Shown one piece after another: positions 36,628 to 46,104 of a stretch of 64,000 bases of DNA. The notes under the pieces are model-generated. The model worked only from the letters and a program-made list of their open reading frames with translations. It was not told where the DNA came from and did not search any database. Within the stretch, counting starts at the first letter, position 1. The number at the start of each line of letters is the position of its first letter. A program made the translations under genes and the position numbers. The DNA is taken from NCBI RefSeq assembly GCF_900009265.2, contig NZ_LR735026.1, positions 518,359-582,358 of the forward strand, given 5' to 3'. The DNA is from Planktothrix paucivesiculata PCC 9631 (GTDB taxonomy: Bacteria > Cyanobacteriota > Cyanobacteriia > Cyanobacteriales > Microcoleaceae).

Positions 36628-37389
36628 ATGATACAGTCTTCCCCGATTCCAACCGATTCTAACCGACCGTTTTTAACCTGGCAACGGATTACCGACTGGG
36701 CCCAGGAACATTATCGTTGTCGTAGTTTCACTAAAGATGAACGGATTCCAGCCCGTCCTGGGTTACTGTATTTAGTGCAACGAGGCGCTGTCCGGTTAGT
36801 GGGTAGCGCTGAACTGCAATATGCCGAGAGTAGACCCAAATCCAAACCGCGTAATCGCAATTTAGACGAGGCTTTTCTGGGTTTTGTAGGTGCGGGTCAA
36901 CCCTTTGAATTGATTGCCCAGTCGCCTTTTAGCCTGCAAGCCTATAGTCACGCCGATGATACAACGGTTTTATGGATGTATTGGCATGACTTGGATAACT
37001 GGCCCCATTTTCGTCGGGAAGTCCTCGATGCTTTTCGCTATCAGCATCAACGGAAATTACTTTGGTTAAGTACATTGGGTCAACGACGTACCATTGACCG
37101 ACTTCTGGGATTTTTAACCTTACTGATTGAAGAATACGGCGAGTATTATACCAGTGGTGATGGGGAGGATGGGTTTAAAGGCTATCGTCTCCCTTGGTCA
37201 TTAACTCACTCTCAAATTGGTAGTGCGATCGGGACTACACGAGTTACTGTAACCCGGTTGATGGGGAAACTCCGTCAACAAAACCTGATTTATACTCAGG
37301 ATGATAACTTCATCTGTATCCCCGTTGACCCGGAAACCAACAATCAAACCCCCGATTTAACAGCAGAATCAGGCTTTGAGGAAGAATAA
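36628..37389 (+). CDS. Crp/Fnr-family transcription regulator (NtcA-related)
   Basis: A 253-residue DNA-binding regulator. The N-terminal ~150 residues form a cNMP-like jelly-roll (ARPGLLYLVQRGAVRLVGSA), with no recognisable cyclic-nucleotide phosphate-binding cassette. The helix-turn-helix near residues 195-225 (LTHSQIGSAIGTTRVTVTRL) closely resembles that of NtcA. It has a polar insertion (QYAESRPKSKPRNRN) in the sensor domain, so it is a paralogue and not NtcA itself. It is followed by inverted short repeats and the convergent hmpF gene. Effector unknown. Confidence 0.85.
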   Translation: MIQSSPIPTDSNRPFLTWQRITDWAQEHYRCRSFTKDERIPARPGLLYLVQRGAVRLVGSAELQYAESRPKSKPRNRNLDEAFLGFVGAGQPFELIAQSPFSLQAYSHADDTTVLWMYWHDLDNWPHFRREVLDAFRYQHQRKLLWLSTLGQRRTIDRLLGFLTLLIEEYGEYYTSGDGEDGFKGYRLPWSLTHSQIGSAIGTTRVTVTRLMGKLRQQNLIYTQDDNFICIPVDPETNNQTPDLTAESGFEEE

Positions 37390-37392
37390 TAA

Positions 37393-37552
37393 TCAGTCAT
37401 CAGTCATCAGTTAGTAGTTAGCAGTTAACAGTTAGCAGTTAGTAGTTATCAGTTTTTAGCCCACGACTATTGAAAATGAACTCTTTACTGATGACTCTTA
37501 CACTGATAACTCTTACACTGATAACTGATGACTGTTAACTGATAACTGATAA
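37393..37552. repeat. Inverted arrays of short repeats (CAGTTA/CAGTCAT type)
   Basis: Plus-strand units such as ATCAGTC, AGTTAGC and AGTTATC run from 37393 to about 37452, and the complementary form (CTGATGAC, CTGATAAC, CTGTTAAC) runs from about 37498 to 37552. The two arms can fold into a long hairpin. The right arm includes the last six codons and the stop of hmpF. Similar units are at 41924-42081. Confidence 0.8.
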
Positions 37553-39274
37553 AACTTGCCGTAATTGTTCCGTTGTCTGGGTTTGATTTTGGGAAATTTC
37601 GACCAACTGATTCAATTCAGTTGTGGTTTGTTCCAACTGTTGGCGAACTTGATTCCAGGAATCTTGAACAGGTTGTAACATTTCCTGATATAAACTGATC
37701 CGGCCCCAAAGTTCTGCTACCATCCGTTGCTGTTCGATCCAACTTTGTTCAGTCGTTTCTAACTGTTGGCGGGTTTGTTCGGTGGTGTTGGTGCGACTAT
37801 TAAGATCGGTTTGCCGTTGTTCAAAGCTCGAACTCAGTTGTTGAATTTCGGTTTCCAAAGTTTGGAGTTGCTGTTTTTGTTCCTGTTGTTGGGTTTCCAA
37901 ACTGGCAATCACCGATTTAAAATCCACAGCCCCTCCAGGGTTTACGGCGGGTAAACCTTGGCGACGGAGTAAAACCGCTTGATATTGGGTTTTATGTTCC
38001 TCCCGTTCTTTGAGGGTACGCCGCTGACCCACTAAGGTTTCATTCAGCATTTGATAGGCGTCTTGTTCATCGGTTAATTCCGTTTGTAAATCTTCCCGTT
38101 CGGAATCACTAACGGTTTTGAGTTTTTCCTGAATTTTACCAATATCTTCAAGTTTGTATTTGAGTTCCTCCTCCTGTTCTCCCACCATCCGAAACCAGCG
38201 ATCCCACTCTTTTTCCAGTTGTTTGACTTCAGTTTCTAATTGTTCCAAGGACATCGCTTCCAAGGCTTGGACATCTACCTTCACGCTGGCGACAACCGGA
38301 TCACTTTCAGATTGACGGGAGGCTAAATCCTGTAACTGTTCTAATAGGGTTTGACGGTTTTGGATCAGGGTTTTTAAGGTTTGGGCATAGTCCTGTTTGG
38401 TTTGAAGTAACTGTTGTTCACAGGCTAACTTCGCCCGGTTTTGGATTAAAGTATCCTGAGCCTGTTGCCATTGCTGCCATTGCTGTTCAATCTCTGTTGT
38501 CTTACTGTCTACGGTTTGTTGAAGTTGTTCTGCTTCGGAACGCTGTTCCTGTAACCGTTGGCGATGTTGTTCTAGCCCATTCAGAGCAATGGCTACCTGT
38601 TCCCGGGAGCGCTCCAGTTGTGTTTGTAGGGGTGAAATCGAAATGGGGTTAGACAGTTTATTCAGTAAATTTCCCAGGAGTTCTGACTGTTCCGTATTTA
38701 AGGAGGGAGACGACTGCAAGGCGGCTTGTTGTTCTTCAAGCTGTTGTCGTTGCTGTTGTAATGCGGCCCTAGTGGTTTCAATATCTTGACGGGCTTGATC
38801 AATTTCAGAACGCAGACGGTTACTTTCATCCTTAGAGCGATCAATTTCTTGACGCTGCTGTTCGAGTCGCTCTAATTCTCCCTCCAGTTGTTCCATTTGT
38901 TCCCGTCGGGCTTCCATTTCCATTTCCCGACGATTCAATTCTTGACTTTGGTAAGTCAAGGACTCTTTCCACTGTTCGATTTCTTCCTGTTGGGTTTTGA
39001 ATTTTTCTTGCAACCGAGAAAAATCTTGGAGAATTCCCACCAGTTGGCGTGCAGCTTCTTGAATGCGCTGTACCTGTTTACCCGTATTCAGATCGACTAA
39101 AACTAAAGTTCCATCCTTGAAATTAGTTGCATCTTCAGCCAGGACAACCTCATCCCCGGATACGGCGCTCCAATTGTTTTCACCTCGCTGACAAGCCAAT
39201 AGCTTGAGTTCTGTCCTCCCGCCACCCAGACCAAATTTGTTACTCTGCTTTTGTACTTCCGCTAAATAGAGCAT
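37535..39274 (-). CDS. hmpF: Pilus motility protein HmpF
   Basis: HmpF is a cyanobacterial coiled-coil protein that controls type IV pilus activity and gliding of filaments. The N-terminal ~80 residues (MLYLAEVQKQSNKFGLGGGR...LKLLACQRGENNW) form the conserved globular domain; the rest to about residue 575 is continuous coiled coil very rich in Gln and Glu. Length 579 is normal for the family. The last codons (VLSVIS and the stop) fall within a short-repeat array, so the C-terminal end may vary between strains. A Uma2 gene lies 100 bases upstream on the same strand. Confidence 0.88.
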   Translation of the reverse strand: MLYLAEVQKQSNKFGLGGGRTELKLLACQRGENNWSAVSGDEVVLAEDATNFKDGTLVLVDLNTGKQVQRIQEAARQLVGILQDFSRLQEKFKTQQEEIEQWKESLTYQSQELNRREMEMEARREQMEQLEGELERLEQQRQEIDRSKDESNRLRSEIDQARQDIETTRAALQQQRQQLEEQQAALQSSPSLNTEQSELLGNLLNKLSNPISISPLQTQLERSREQVAIALNGLEQHRQRLQEQRSEAEQLQQTVDSKTTEIEQQWQQWQQAQDTLIQNRAKLACEQQLLQTKQDYAQTLKTLIQNRQTLLEQLQDLASRQSESDPVVASVKVDVQALEAMSLEQLETEVKQLEKEWDRWFRMVGEQEEELKYKLEDIGKIQEKLKTVSDSEREDLQTELTDEQDAYQMLNETLVGQRRTLKEREEHKTQYQAVLLRRQGLPAVNPGGAVDFKSVIASLETQQQEQKQQLQTLETEIQQLSSSFEQRQTDLNSRTNTTEQTRQQLETTEQSWIEQQRMVAELWGRISLYQEMLQPVQDSWNQVRQQLEQTTTELNQLVEISQNQTQTTEQLRQVLSVIS

Positions 39275-39373
39275 CGGCCCTTTATCCTCTTGAGGTGTTC
39301 AAGCATGATTTTGATTTACCTGTCTTAATCATAAAACCTTCTGGGAGTAGCAGTTAACAGTTTATGCTTGGCC

Positions 39374-40108
39374 CTATTCTACAGGCTCAATTCCAGCAGC
39401 GCGCAGTTGGGCTTTTAATCTTTCGGCCCGTTGGCGTTCCTGCTCGGCCCGTTGCCGTTCCTGTTCAACCTTTTCTGTACCCCACAATAGCAAATTACCC
39501 TGTTCATCCCACCAGCGCAACCAATGGCCCTGACGGTTTTCGCGAGTTCCTTGCCAAGCTCCTAGAAAAAGGTGCATTTCCGGTATCCAAAACCAGCCCT
39601 GCTCATTCACCGATTCCAGTTTATACCGTTGGGTATCACCAAAACGATACAATTCTAAGCTCCCTGAGTTGGGTTCAAAAATACCGTAATTGGGGACTTG
39701 CAAAATCTGTTCATAGAAGAAGAATTTCCCGGGGGGATAGGTTTCTTTAACTGAATATTCTCCTCCGTCGGTATCGGATAAAAACTCTAAAACCAAAGCC
39801 GGATTTTCCCCCTGGAGTTGGGGGGTATAACTGCGAACTACTTCCCCTCGACTCACGGAAATCTGGGGAATGTAGGCCCAATCGGGGGCTTTAACAGCCA
39901 TTTTGCCATTGATAGTTGCACAAATGCCGTAGTTCGTCGGGGTGAGAGCCGTTTCTGGCAGTTTTCCGGCCAGTTGCAAACTTTCGGTTAGGGCGGCGGC
40001 CAGGGCGGGTTGATTGATATTATCCACAGGGTCATCGGGTAGCACAAAATCATCCGGCAACTTTTCCCAAGTAATCGTGTAGGTGCGGGAGGTGGCTAAC
40101 ATGATCAT
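39374..40108 (-). CDS. Uma2 family protein with C-terminal coiled tail
   Basis: A 244-residue DUF820/Uma2 member. The nuclease-like fold is shown by KAPDWAYIP, NPALVLEFLSD with the expected acidic residues and a YKLES strand. The C-terminus is a repeat-like charged helix (EQERQRAEQERQRAERLKAQ) ending LRAAGIEPVE, a tail very common in cyanobacterial Uma2 proteins. Two in-frame ATG codons begin the gene (40108 and 40102). It is followed on the same strand by another Uma2 gene upstream at 40154. Confidence 0.88.
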   Translation of the reverse strand: MIMLATSRTYTITWEKLPDDFVLPDDPVDNINQPALAAALTESLQLAGKLPETALTPTNYGICATINGKMAVKAPDWAYIPQISVSRGEVVRSYTPQLQGENPALVLEFLSDTDGGEYSVKETYPPGKFFFYEQILQVPNYGIFEPNSGSLELYRFGDTQRYKLESVNEQGWFWIPEMHLFLGAWQGTRENRQGHWLRWWDEQGNLLLWGTEKVEQERQRAEQERQRAERLKAQLRAAGIEPVE

Positions 40109-40153
40109 GCGGCTAAGAATTAATTAATTGATAGGATTATATCAATTATTTGC

Positions 40154-40774
40154 TTAACCTTCAACAGATGGCTCTGTATTGTCTTCAGGAAAAACAACAT
40201 CTTCATACAGCAAAGAAATAGGACAATGGAAATTAACGCTGGTGAAGTGAACTTCCAAGTCTGTCTCGTTGGTAGCAGTTTCTTCCAGGGAATAAGCAGT
40301 GAGTTCCCATTTTTCTTTCTCATTCAGTCGGTAACAATCTACACTCATGGTTTCTGCTTCAATCAGAACATATTCTTTTAAAGTATCAATTCGACGATAA
40401 TTCCTAAATTTTTTCCCCTGATCAATATGTTCTGTACCAGGTGACAATACTTCTACAATCAGACAAGGATGATAGACAACCTGGCGAGCAGTTTGATCTC
40501 GACTGTCACAAGTGACCATGACATCAGGATAGTGAAAGGGGCCATTTTGTGAAACTCCCACTTTAGCATCTGCCATGAAGACTTTACACCCCTTACCCCG
40601 TAGGTGATTTTTGAGCGAGGAGGCGAGGTTTAAGGCAATAGAGTTATGGGAAAGAGTTCCCCCAGTCATAGCCAAGACTTGCCCATTAATATATTCATAC
40701 TTCAGGGGTTGTTGTTCTTCCCATTTCAGGTACTCCTGGGGAGTCATCAATTGCCGCTGGGGATGAGCAATCAT
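40154..40774 (-). CDS. Uma2 family (DUF820) protein
   Basis: A 206-residue Uma2 member: MTPQEYLKWEEQQPLKYEYI and VLAMTGGTLSHNSIALNLA are the family N-terminus, followed by GPFHYPDVMVTCD (conserved Asp) and HPCLIVEVLSPGTE (acidic residue and Lys site nearby). It belongs to a different subgroup from the 244-residue gene only 45 bases downstream, so the pair is probably adjacent rather than a recent duplication. Role unknown. Confidence 0.9.
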   Translation of the reverse strand: MIAHPQRQLMTPQEYLKWEEQQPLKYEYINGQVLAMTGGTLSHNSIALNLASSLKNHLRGKGCKVFMADAKVGVSQNGPFHYPDVMVTCDSRDQTARQVVYHPCLIVEVLSPGTEHIDQGKKFRNYRRIDTLKEYVLIEAETMSVDCYRLNEKEKWELTAYSLEETATNETDLEVHFTSVNFHCPISLLYEDVVFPEDNTEPSVEG

Positions 40775-40844
40775 CAGCTATTTCTCCTTTTAATATAAAG
40801 TTTTATCATTACTGTCAATACTTGTGTTATTAAGTTAGAGAAAA

Positions 40845-40881
40845 GATGCGCTGAAGCGCAACAACGGTTTTGTTGGGATTA
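40845..40881. repeat. Interspersed repeat copy (GCGCTGAAGCGCAACAAC)
   Basis: Contains the stem GCGCTGAAGCGC and the flank AACAACGG followed by TTGTTGGGAT, which is the opposite-orientation relative of the repeat at 5564-5610. Located in the gap between a Uma2 gene and mtnP. Confidence 0.6.
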
Positions 40882-40900
40882 ATTTATTATAATTTAGGTG

Positions 40901-40916
40901 GCTGTTGCCACCTTGG
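40901..40916 (-). terminator. Hairpin immediately after mtnP
   Basis: GGTGGC (a six-base stem), TGTT loop and GCCACC form a hairpin three bases after the mtnP stop on the minus strand. An AT-rich stretch follows on that strand but no long T run, so a terminator is plausible and not certain. Confidence 0.5.
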
Positions 40917-40918
40917 GT

Positions 40919-41791
40919 TTAGATATATTTTTTCAACAATAATTCTAACTGTTGTAGGCGTTCTGAAGGAATTTGATTTAAGGGGGTTAAAACCGCATAC
41001 TTTAAGGCAGAATGGGCTTCGGATTTCGGTAAATGATATTTTAAACGGCGCACAGTTTCTTGAATTACTTGTTGAGCATTAACCCCATTTTTGCGGAGGT
41101 TTTGAATTACCATTTCTACGGTGACATGATCATGATCTGGATGCCAACAATCATAATCGGTGACTAATGCTAAGGTTGTATAGGCAATTTCCGCTTCTCG
41201 CGCTAATTTGGCTTCGGTTAAATTAGTCATCCCAATAATTGTTCCACCCCAACTCCGATATAAATTAGATTCGGCTTTGGTAGAAAATGCTGGCCCTTCC
41301 ATACAAACATAGGTTCCCGATAAATGATAATCAATATCGGGTAAATTTAAACTAGCGATCGCTTCTCCTAATACTTTTGATAATTGGGGACAAAATGGAT
41401 CACCAAAGGTAATATGAGCCACAGCACCATTCCCAAAAAAAGTAGAAATTCGTTGGTTAGTTCGATCAATAAATTGATCAGGAACAACTAAATCTAAGGG
41501 TTTAAATTCTTCTTTTAATGAACCCACCGCCGAAGCGGAAATAATATATTCAACTCCTAAACTTTTGAGCGCATAAATATTAGCCCGATAGGGTAATTCT
41601 GTCGGCAAAAATCTATGGGTGCGTCCATGTCTGGCCAGAAATGCCACGCGCATTCCCTCTAAAGTTCCGACTAAAATAGCATCGGAAGGTTGACCATAGG
41701 GAGTATCAATATGGAGTTCTTCCACATCGGTAAATGCCTCCATGTTATACAACCCACTGCCGCCAATAATGCCAATTTTAACCTGAGTCAT
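40919..41791 (-). CDS. mtnP: S-methyl-5'-thioadenosine phosphorylase
   Basis: MtnP splits methylthioadenosine into adenine and methylthioribose-1-phosphate in methionine salvage. The 290-residue protein from ATG 41791 starts [18 protein letters not shown] prefer this start because GAGGAAAAAAGA precedes it, although the frame is open 21 codons further to 41854. Phosphate- and nucleoside-binding motifs [38 protein letters not shown] and [17 protein letters not shown] are present and identify the MTAP class rather than purine nucleoside phosphorylase. A hairpin follows the gene. Confidence 0.94.
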   Translation of the reverse strand: MTQVKIGIIGGSGLYNMEAFTDVEELHIDTPYGQPSDAILVGTLEGMRVAFLARHGRTHRFLPTELPYRANIYALKSLGVEYIISASAVGSLKEEFKPLDLVVPDQFIDRTNQRISTFFGNGAVAHITFGDPFCPQLSKVLGEAIASLNLPDIDYHLSGTYVCMEGPAFSTKAESNLYRSWGGTIIGMTNLTEAKLAREAEIAYTTLALVTDYDCWHPDHDHVTVEMVIQNLRKNGVNAQQVIQETVRRLKYHLPKSEAHSALKYAVLTPLNQIPSERLQQLELLLKKYI

Positions 41792-41923
41792 TCTTTTTTC
41801 CTCGATCAAGTTGTACTCAGATATTGTACCGAAAATGGGGCAGCATTGACTCAAGGAAGATATTAATTTTTTACTATTGGGATCATTCCCTTGTAAGATG
41901 TCCCCTTGTTCGTTAAGCTATTA

Positions 41924-42081
41924 ATCAGTCATCAGTCATCAGTCATCAGTCATCAGTCATCAGTCATCAGTCATCAGTTAACAGTCATCAGTGAAAGAAG
42001 TTAAATTAATACTTGACTTATCAATGATCACTGTCAACGCTTTCATAACTGATAACTGATTACTATTTACTGATAACTGAT
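41924..42081. repeat. Heptamer array (ATCAGTC) with inverted copies
   Basis: Ten 7-base units from 41924 to 41993, seven of them exactly ATCAGTC and the last ones degenerate (ATCAGTT, AACAGTC, ATCAGTG). Complementary CTGATAA-type units recur at 42045-42081 and can pair with them. It occupies the upstream region of the glycosidase gene. Confidence 0.88.
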
Positions 42082-42107
42082 ATTAGTCATCTCCTGCAAC
42101 AAAAAAC

Positions 42108-43760
42108 ATGAATTGGAACTCCATTAAACCCCAGAATTATTTGGGGTATTTGCGAATTAAACGCTTAAAATCTTTAACTCGTTCACTTACAAGTCAAATT
42201 CAAAAAATTAGACTGGGAAAAATTACCAAATTTCAACGATATTTAGCCTTGGGCTTTTGTTGTATTTTCTTGGGATTAACCTTAGCTCAATTTCCTGTTC
42301 TTTCTACTTCCGTTAATATCCCCATACTCAGACAAGAACAATCGGAAAATTTATTATCCCAGGGAATAATTAATCCGACAAATTCCATTAGTCATCAACG
42401 AGAATTTAGGGGAGTTTGGGTGGCGACGGTCGCCAATATTGATTGGCCGTCTAAATCAAATTTGTCAGTTGATCAACAAAAATTTGAACTAATTGCTATC
42501 CTAAATAGGATGCAAGAATTAAACTTAAATGCCTTAATTCTGCAAGTTCGTCCGAATGGAGATGCCTTCTATAGTTCTAGTATTGAACCTTGGAGTGCGT
42601 GGTTAACTGGAACCCAAGGAAAACCCCCCGAACCCTATTATGATCCCCTACAATTTGCGATTGAAGAATCCCATAAACGCAATATTGAACTCCACGCTTG
42701 GTTTAATCCTTATCGGGCGAGATTAAGAGGAAATGCCGCTTTTGCACCGAATCACATGGCGGCAAAATTCCCCCAATATGCCTATCAATATGGGGATTTA
42801 ATGTGGATGGAACCGGGGGCAAAGGAAGTTCAAGATCAAACCTATAATGTAATTATGGATGTGGTACAACGCTATGATCTTGATGGCATTCATTTAGATG
42901 ATTATTTCTATCCCTATCCTCAAAGTGGGGTTCCTTTTCCTGATAGTCAAACCTATAATGCCTATCGTGCTGCCGGAGGAAATTTAGCACTATCAGATTG
43001 GCGGCGAGAAAATGTTAATCTGATGATTAAACGCATTCATGAAGGGATTAAAGCGATTAAACCTTATGTTAAATTTGGCATTAGTCCCTTTGGGATTTAT
43101 CGCCCTGGAAAAGCTCCAGGAATTGTTGGATTAGATCAATATGCTTCTCTATATGCGGATGTTAAATTATGGGTTGAACAAGGGTGGATGGATTATTTAG
43201 CGCCTCAATTGTATTGGAAAATTGATCCTCCTCAACAAAGTTATCCGGTGCTATTAAATTGGTGGTTACAAAATAACCCGCGACGACTTCATGTTTATAC
43301 CGGAAATGCTCTCTATCGGATTGATAATGAATGGCCTATTTCTGAAATACAAAGACAGGTGGCAATTTCTCGACAAACAGCGCCCCAATTATCTTTAGGA
43401 AATATCTTTTTTAGTATGAAGATGTTCCGAGATAATCGCCACGGAGTGAATGAAATTTTCAAAAGTGCGGTTTATCCGACTCCTGCATTAGTTCCGATTA
43501 TGCCTTGGTTGGATAATCAACCCCCGGAATCTCCCAATGGCATTCAAACCAGTTCTGGTATGATTTCTTGGATGCCTGCTAATACTAATGATATCCGATC
43601 CTGGGCGATTTATCAACAATTTTCTACGGGTTGGCAGTTAGTAAAAGTGGTAGATAAAAATACAACTTCTGTTAGTGTTAACCCAGGAAATTATGCGGTT
43701 CGGGCAGTAGATAGAATGGGAAATGAAAGCGTTGAACAGGTGATTTCTGTTTCAACTTAG
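42108..43760 (+). CDS. Family-10-like glycosyl hydrolase (GHL10), membrane anchored
   Basis: A 550-residue extracytoplasmic glycosidase-like protein. A basic N-terminus and one hydrophobic helix (YLALGFCCIFLGLTLAQF, about residues 45-62) act as anchor or signal. The catalytic barrel starts at REFRGVWVATVANIDWPSK and contains HAWFNPYRAR, YDLDGIHLDDYFYPYP (the conserved acidic cluster) and FGISPFGIYRPG, typical of the GHL10/DUF187 family. The C-terminal ~90 residues look like a fibronectin-type beta domain (SWAIYQQFSTGWQLVKVV). Likely substrate is an envelope polysaccharide; this is family-based. Confidence 0.9.
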   Translation: MNWNSIKPQNYLGYLRIKRLKSLTRSLTSQIQKIRLGKITKFQRYLALGFCCIFLGLTLAQFPVLSTSVNIPILRQEQSENLLSQGIINPTNSISHQREFRGVWVATVANIDWPSKSNLSVDQQKFELIAILNRMQELNLNALILQVRPNGDAFYSSSIEPWSAWLTGTQGKPPEPYYDPLQFAIEESHKRNIELHAWFNPYRARLRGNAAFAPNHMAAKFPQYAYQYGDLMWMEPGAKEVQDQTYNVIMDVVQRYDLDGIHLDDYFYPYPQSGVPFPDSQTYNAYRAAGGNLALSDWRRENVNLMIKRIHEGIKAIKPYVKFGISPFGIYRPGKAPGIVGLDQYASLYADVKLWVEQGWMDYLAPQLYWKIDPPQQSYPVLLNWWLQNNPRRLHVYTGNALYRIDNEWPISEIQRQVAISRQTAPQLSLGNIFFSMKMFRDNRHGVNEIFKSAVYPTPALVPIMPWLDNQPPESPNGIQTSSGMISWMPANTNDIRSWAIYQQFSTGWQLVKVVDKNTTSVSVNPGNYAVRAVDRMGNESVEQVISVST

Positions 43761-43767
43761 ATTCTAA

Positions 43768-43795
43768 GTAGGGGCAATTCATGAATTGCCCCTAC
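43768..43795. repeat. Perfect 28-base palindrome (GGGGCAATTCATGAATTGCCCC)
   Basis: From GTAG to CTAC the sequence is its own reverse complement over 28 bases. It lies eight bases after the GHL10 stop and near the convergent rel gene end, so it could also act as a bidirectional terminator. A degenerate copy is at 2467-2490. Confidence 0.85.
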
Positions 43796-43800
43796 TACTG

Positions 43801-43828
43801 TTCCCTGTTCCCTGTTCCCTGTTCCCTA
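43801..43828. repeat. Heptamer tandem repeat (TTCCCTG)
   Basis: Three TTCCCTG units and one TTCCCTA, directly after the 28-base palindrome and just before the 3' end of the rel gene. Confidence 0.75.
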
Positions 43829-43833
43829 CTCTA

Positions 43834-46104
43834 CTATTTACTATTAATCCGACGCAAAGTTAATACATCGCTGATATTTTTGACTTGGGCGCAAGTGCGT
43901 TCAAATTGTTCGCGATCGCAAATTTCAATACCCAACTCAATTAACGCCGGAGCATCAGGAAAAGTCTTAACTTGGGCGCTACAAACGTTAATATTATTAT
44001 CTTTCAAACGGGATAAAATATCATTCAAAACCCCGACTCGATCTAAGACTTCGATACAAATATTCACCCCATAGGTTTGAGGACGTCCCCCCTGTTGATA
44101 GTTGGGATTCCAACTCAAAGGAACGAATCTTTCTCCCTCCACTGTTAAGGTATTAGGACACCCTTGTTGATGAATGGAAATCCCTTTTGTGCGGGTAACA
44201 ACCCCAATAATTGGTTCCCCTGGAATCGGATTACAACACCCCGCAATATGATAAAGTAATCCTTCAACTCCCATAATTGGAGAATTACTCGGGGATGAAG
44301 ACGGAAGTTGAGAATAGGAAGGTAGGTGAGGAACCTGTAAAGAAGTGGTAGTTAGTTCTTGGGAAACCGTTTGAATTTGACTCTGGGATTTAACCACATC
44401 CCGCAGACGATTTACCACTAAATTTAAGGTGATTTCCCCATAACCTAATGCGGCTAATAAATCATCAACATTATGATAGTTACAGCGCTTAGAAACCGAT
44501 AACATGGGTTCAGATTTGAGCAGGGATTCAAAGCCATTTTTTCCCATTTCTTTCTCTAATAATTCCCGTCCTCGATCAATATTTTCATCCCGGTGCGATC
44601 GCTTATACCACTGACGAATCCGATTTTTAGCGGTATTAGTTTTAACAAAATTTAACCAATCTAAACTAGGGCGAATATTTTTCTGGGTTAATATTTCCAC
44701 AATATCGCCATTTTTTAGGGGAGTATCTAAGGTGACAATTCGTTCATTTACCTTCGCTCCTTTACAATGATTCCCGACTTCACTATGAATTCGATAGGCA
44801 AAATCAACCGGGGTCGCCCCGTGAGTTAAAGCAATTACATCTCCCTCTGGAGTAAAGACATAAACATCATCAAACTCTAAGTTACTTTTAACGCTTTCCA
44901 GATATTCTGTAGCATCTTTTAAATCACTTTGCCACTCTAATAATTGTCGTAACCAAGTAAACTTATCATCCATTCCCGTGACTTCACCGAGATTGGAATT
45001 TCCTTTTTCTTTATACTTCCAATGGGCGGCAATCCCATATTCAGCAATATGGTGCATTTCTACGGTACGAATTTGGACTTCAACCGATCTTCCCGTATTG
45101 CCAATTACTCCCGTATGTAATGACTGATAGCGATTAGGTTTAGGTAATCCAATATAATCTTTAAAACGACCGGGAATTGGCCGAAAAGCATCATGAACAA
45201 TTGCCAAAGTCCGATAACATTCTTCGTTAGTTTCCACAATAACTCGGAGGGCGGCAATATCATAAATTTCATGGAACTGTTTCTGTCTTTGGTTCATTTT
45301 TTTATAAATGCCATACAGATGTTTAGGTCGTCCACTGACTTCATAACATTTAATTCCCGCTTTCTCTAGTCTGTCGCGTAAAACTTGAGCAAGTTGGGCT
45401 AATTTTTCCTCTCGAAATGCTCGGCGATCGAAAACTAATTCCTTAATATCTTTGTACGCTTCGGGTTCTAAATATTTAAAAGCTAAATCTTCTAATTCCC
45501 ATTTTAGCCGACCGATCCCTAAACGATTAGCCAGGGGGGCAAAAATTTCTCGGGTTTCTAAGGCAATGCTACGCTGTTTATGTTCGGGTAAAAAGTCCAA
45601 AGTTCGCATATTATGCAGTCGGTCAGCGAGTTTAACTACAATCACCCGAATATCTTTCGCCATGGCTAAAAACATTCGCCGGAAGTTCTCCGCTTGACGT
45701 TCTGTGGTATTAGAAAAATTAAATTTAGACAGTTTGGTGACGCCTTCGACTAAATGGCGAACTTCTGCCCCAAAATGCTGTTCTATTTCTTCCGGGGTGA
45801 CTTCGGTATCTTCAATAATGTCATGGAGAAAACCCGCCGCCACCATCGCCGAATCCCCTCCTAAATACCGCAATAGACCCGCCACGGCAATCGGATGATT
45901 AATATAGGGTTCTCCTGATTTGCGATACTGGCCTTGGTGCAATTGATAGGCAAATTGAAACGCCCGCACGATTAAATCGCTGTTTGTCGAAACCGATGTA
46001 TCAGATTTTACCAGATCTCCCGATATCTCCATACATTGGTTTAACCAATCGGGGATGCTACAATCATAGGAGAAGTCTTTTTTGGCAAGGGTTTGAATAT
46101 TCAT
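43834..46104 (-). CDS. spoT: Bifunctional (p)ppGpp synthetase/hydrolase
   Basis: A 756-residue Rel-type stringent-response enzyme. The hydrolase HD domain is intact (FLHDIIEDTEV and KLADRLHNMRTL). The synthetase domain carries RFKDYIGLPKPNRYQSLHTGV; the RFKD sequence is characteristic of bifunctional Rel/SpoT enzymes. The TGS domain follows (DDVYVFTPEGDVIALTHGAT), then a helical part and a C-terminal ACT domain (VGVLNDILSRLKDNNINVC). Being the only such gene here does not exclude small alarmone synthetases elsewhere. It is convergent with the GHL10 gene; the start ATG 46104 precedes a long upstream gap. Confidence 0.95.
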   Translation of the reverse strand: MNIQTLAKKDFSYDCSIPDWLNQCMEISGDLVKSDTSVSTNSDLIVRAFQFAYQLHQGQYRKSGEPYINHPIAVAGLLRYLGGDSAMVAAGFLHDIIEDTEVTPEEIEQHFGAEVRHLVEGVTKLSKFNFSNTTERQAENFRRMFLAMAKDIRVIVVKLADRLHNMRTLDFLPEHKQRSIALETREIFAPLANRLGIGRLKWELEDLAFKYLEPEAYKDIKELVFDRRAFREEKLAQLAQVLRDRLEKAGIKCYEVSGRPKHLYGIYKKMNQRQKQFHEIYDIAALRVIVETNEECYRTLAIVHDAFRPIPGRFKDYIGLPKPNRYQSLHTGVIGNTGRSVEVQIRTVEMHHIAEYGIAAHWKYKEKGNSNLGEVTGMDDKFTWLRQLLEWQSDLKDATEYLESVKSNLEFDDVYVFTPEGDVIALTHGATPVDFAYRIHSEVGNHCKGAKVNERIVTLDTPLKNGDIVEILTQKNIRPSLDWLNFVKTNTAKNRIRQWYKRSHRDENIDRGRELLEKEMGKNGFESLLKSEPMLSVSKRCNYHNVDDLLAALGYGEITLNLVVNRLRDVVKSQSQIQTVSQELTTTSLQVPHLPSYSQLPSSSPSNSPIMGVEGLLYHIAGCCNPIPGEPIIGVVTRTKGISIHQQGCPNTLTVEGERFVPLSWNPNYQQGGRPQTYGVNICIEVLDRVGVLNDILSRLKDNNINVCSAQVKTFPDAPALIELGIEICDREQFERTCAQVKNISDVLTLRRINSK

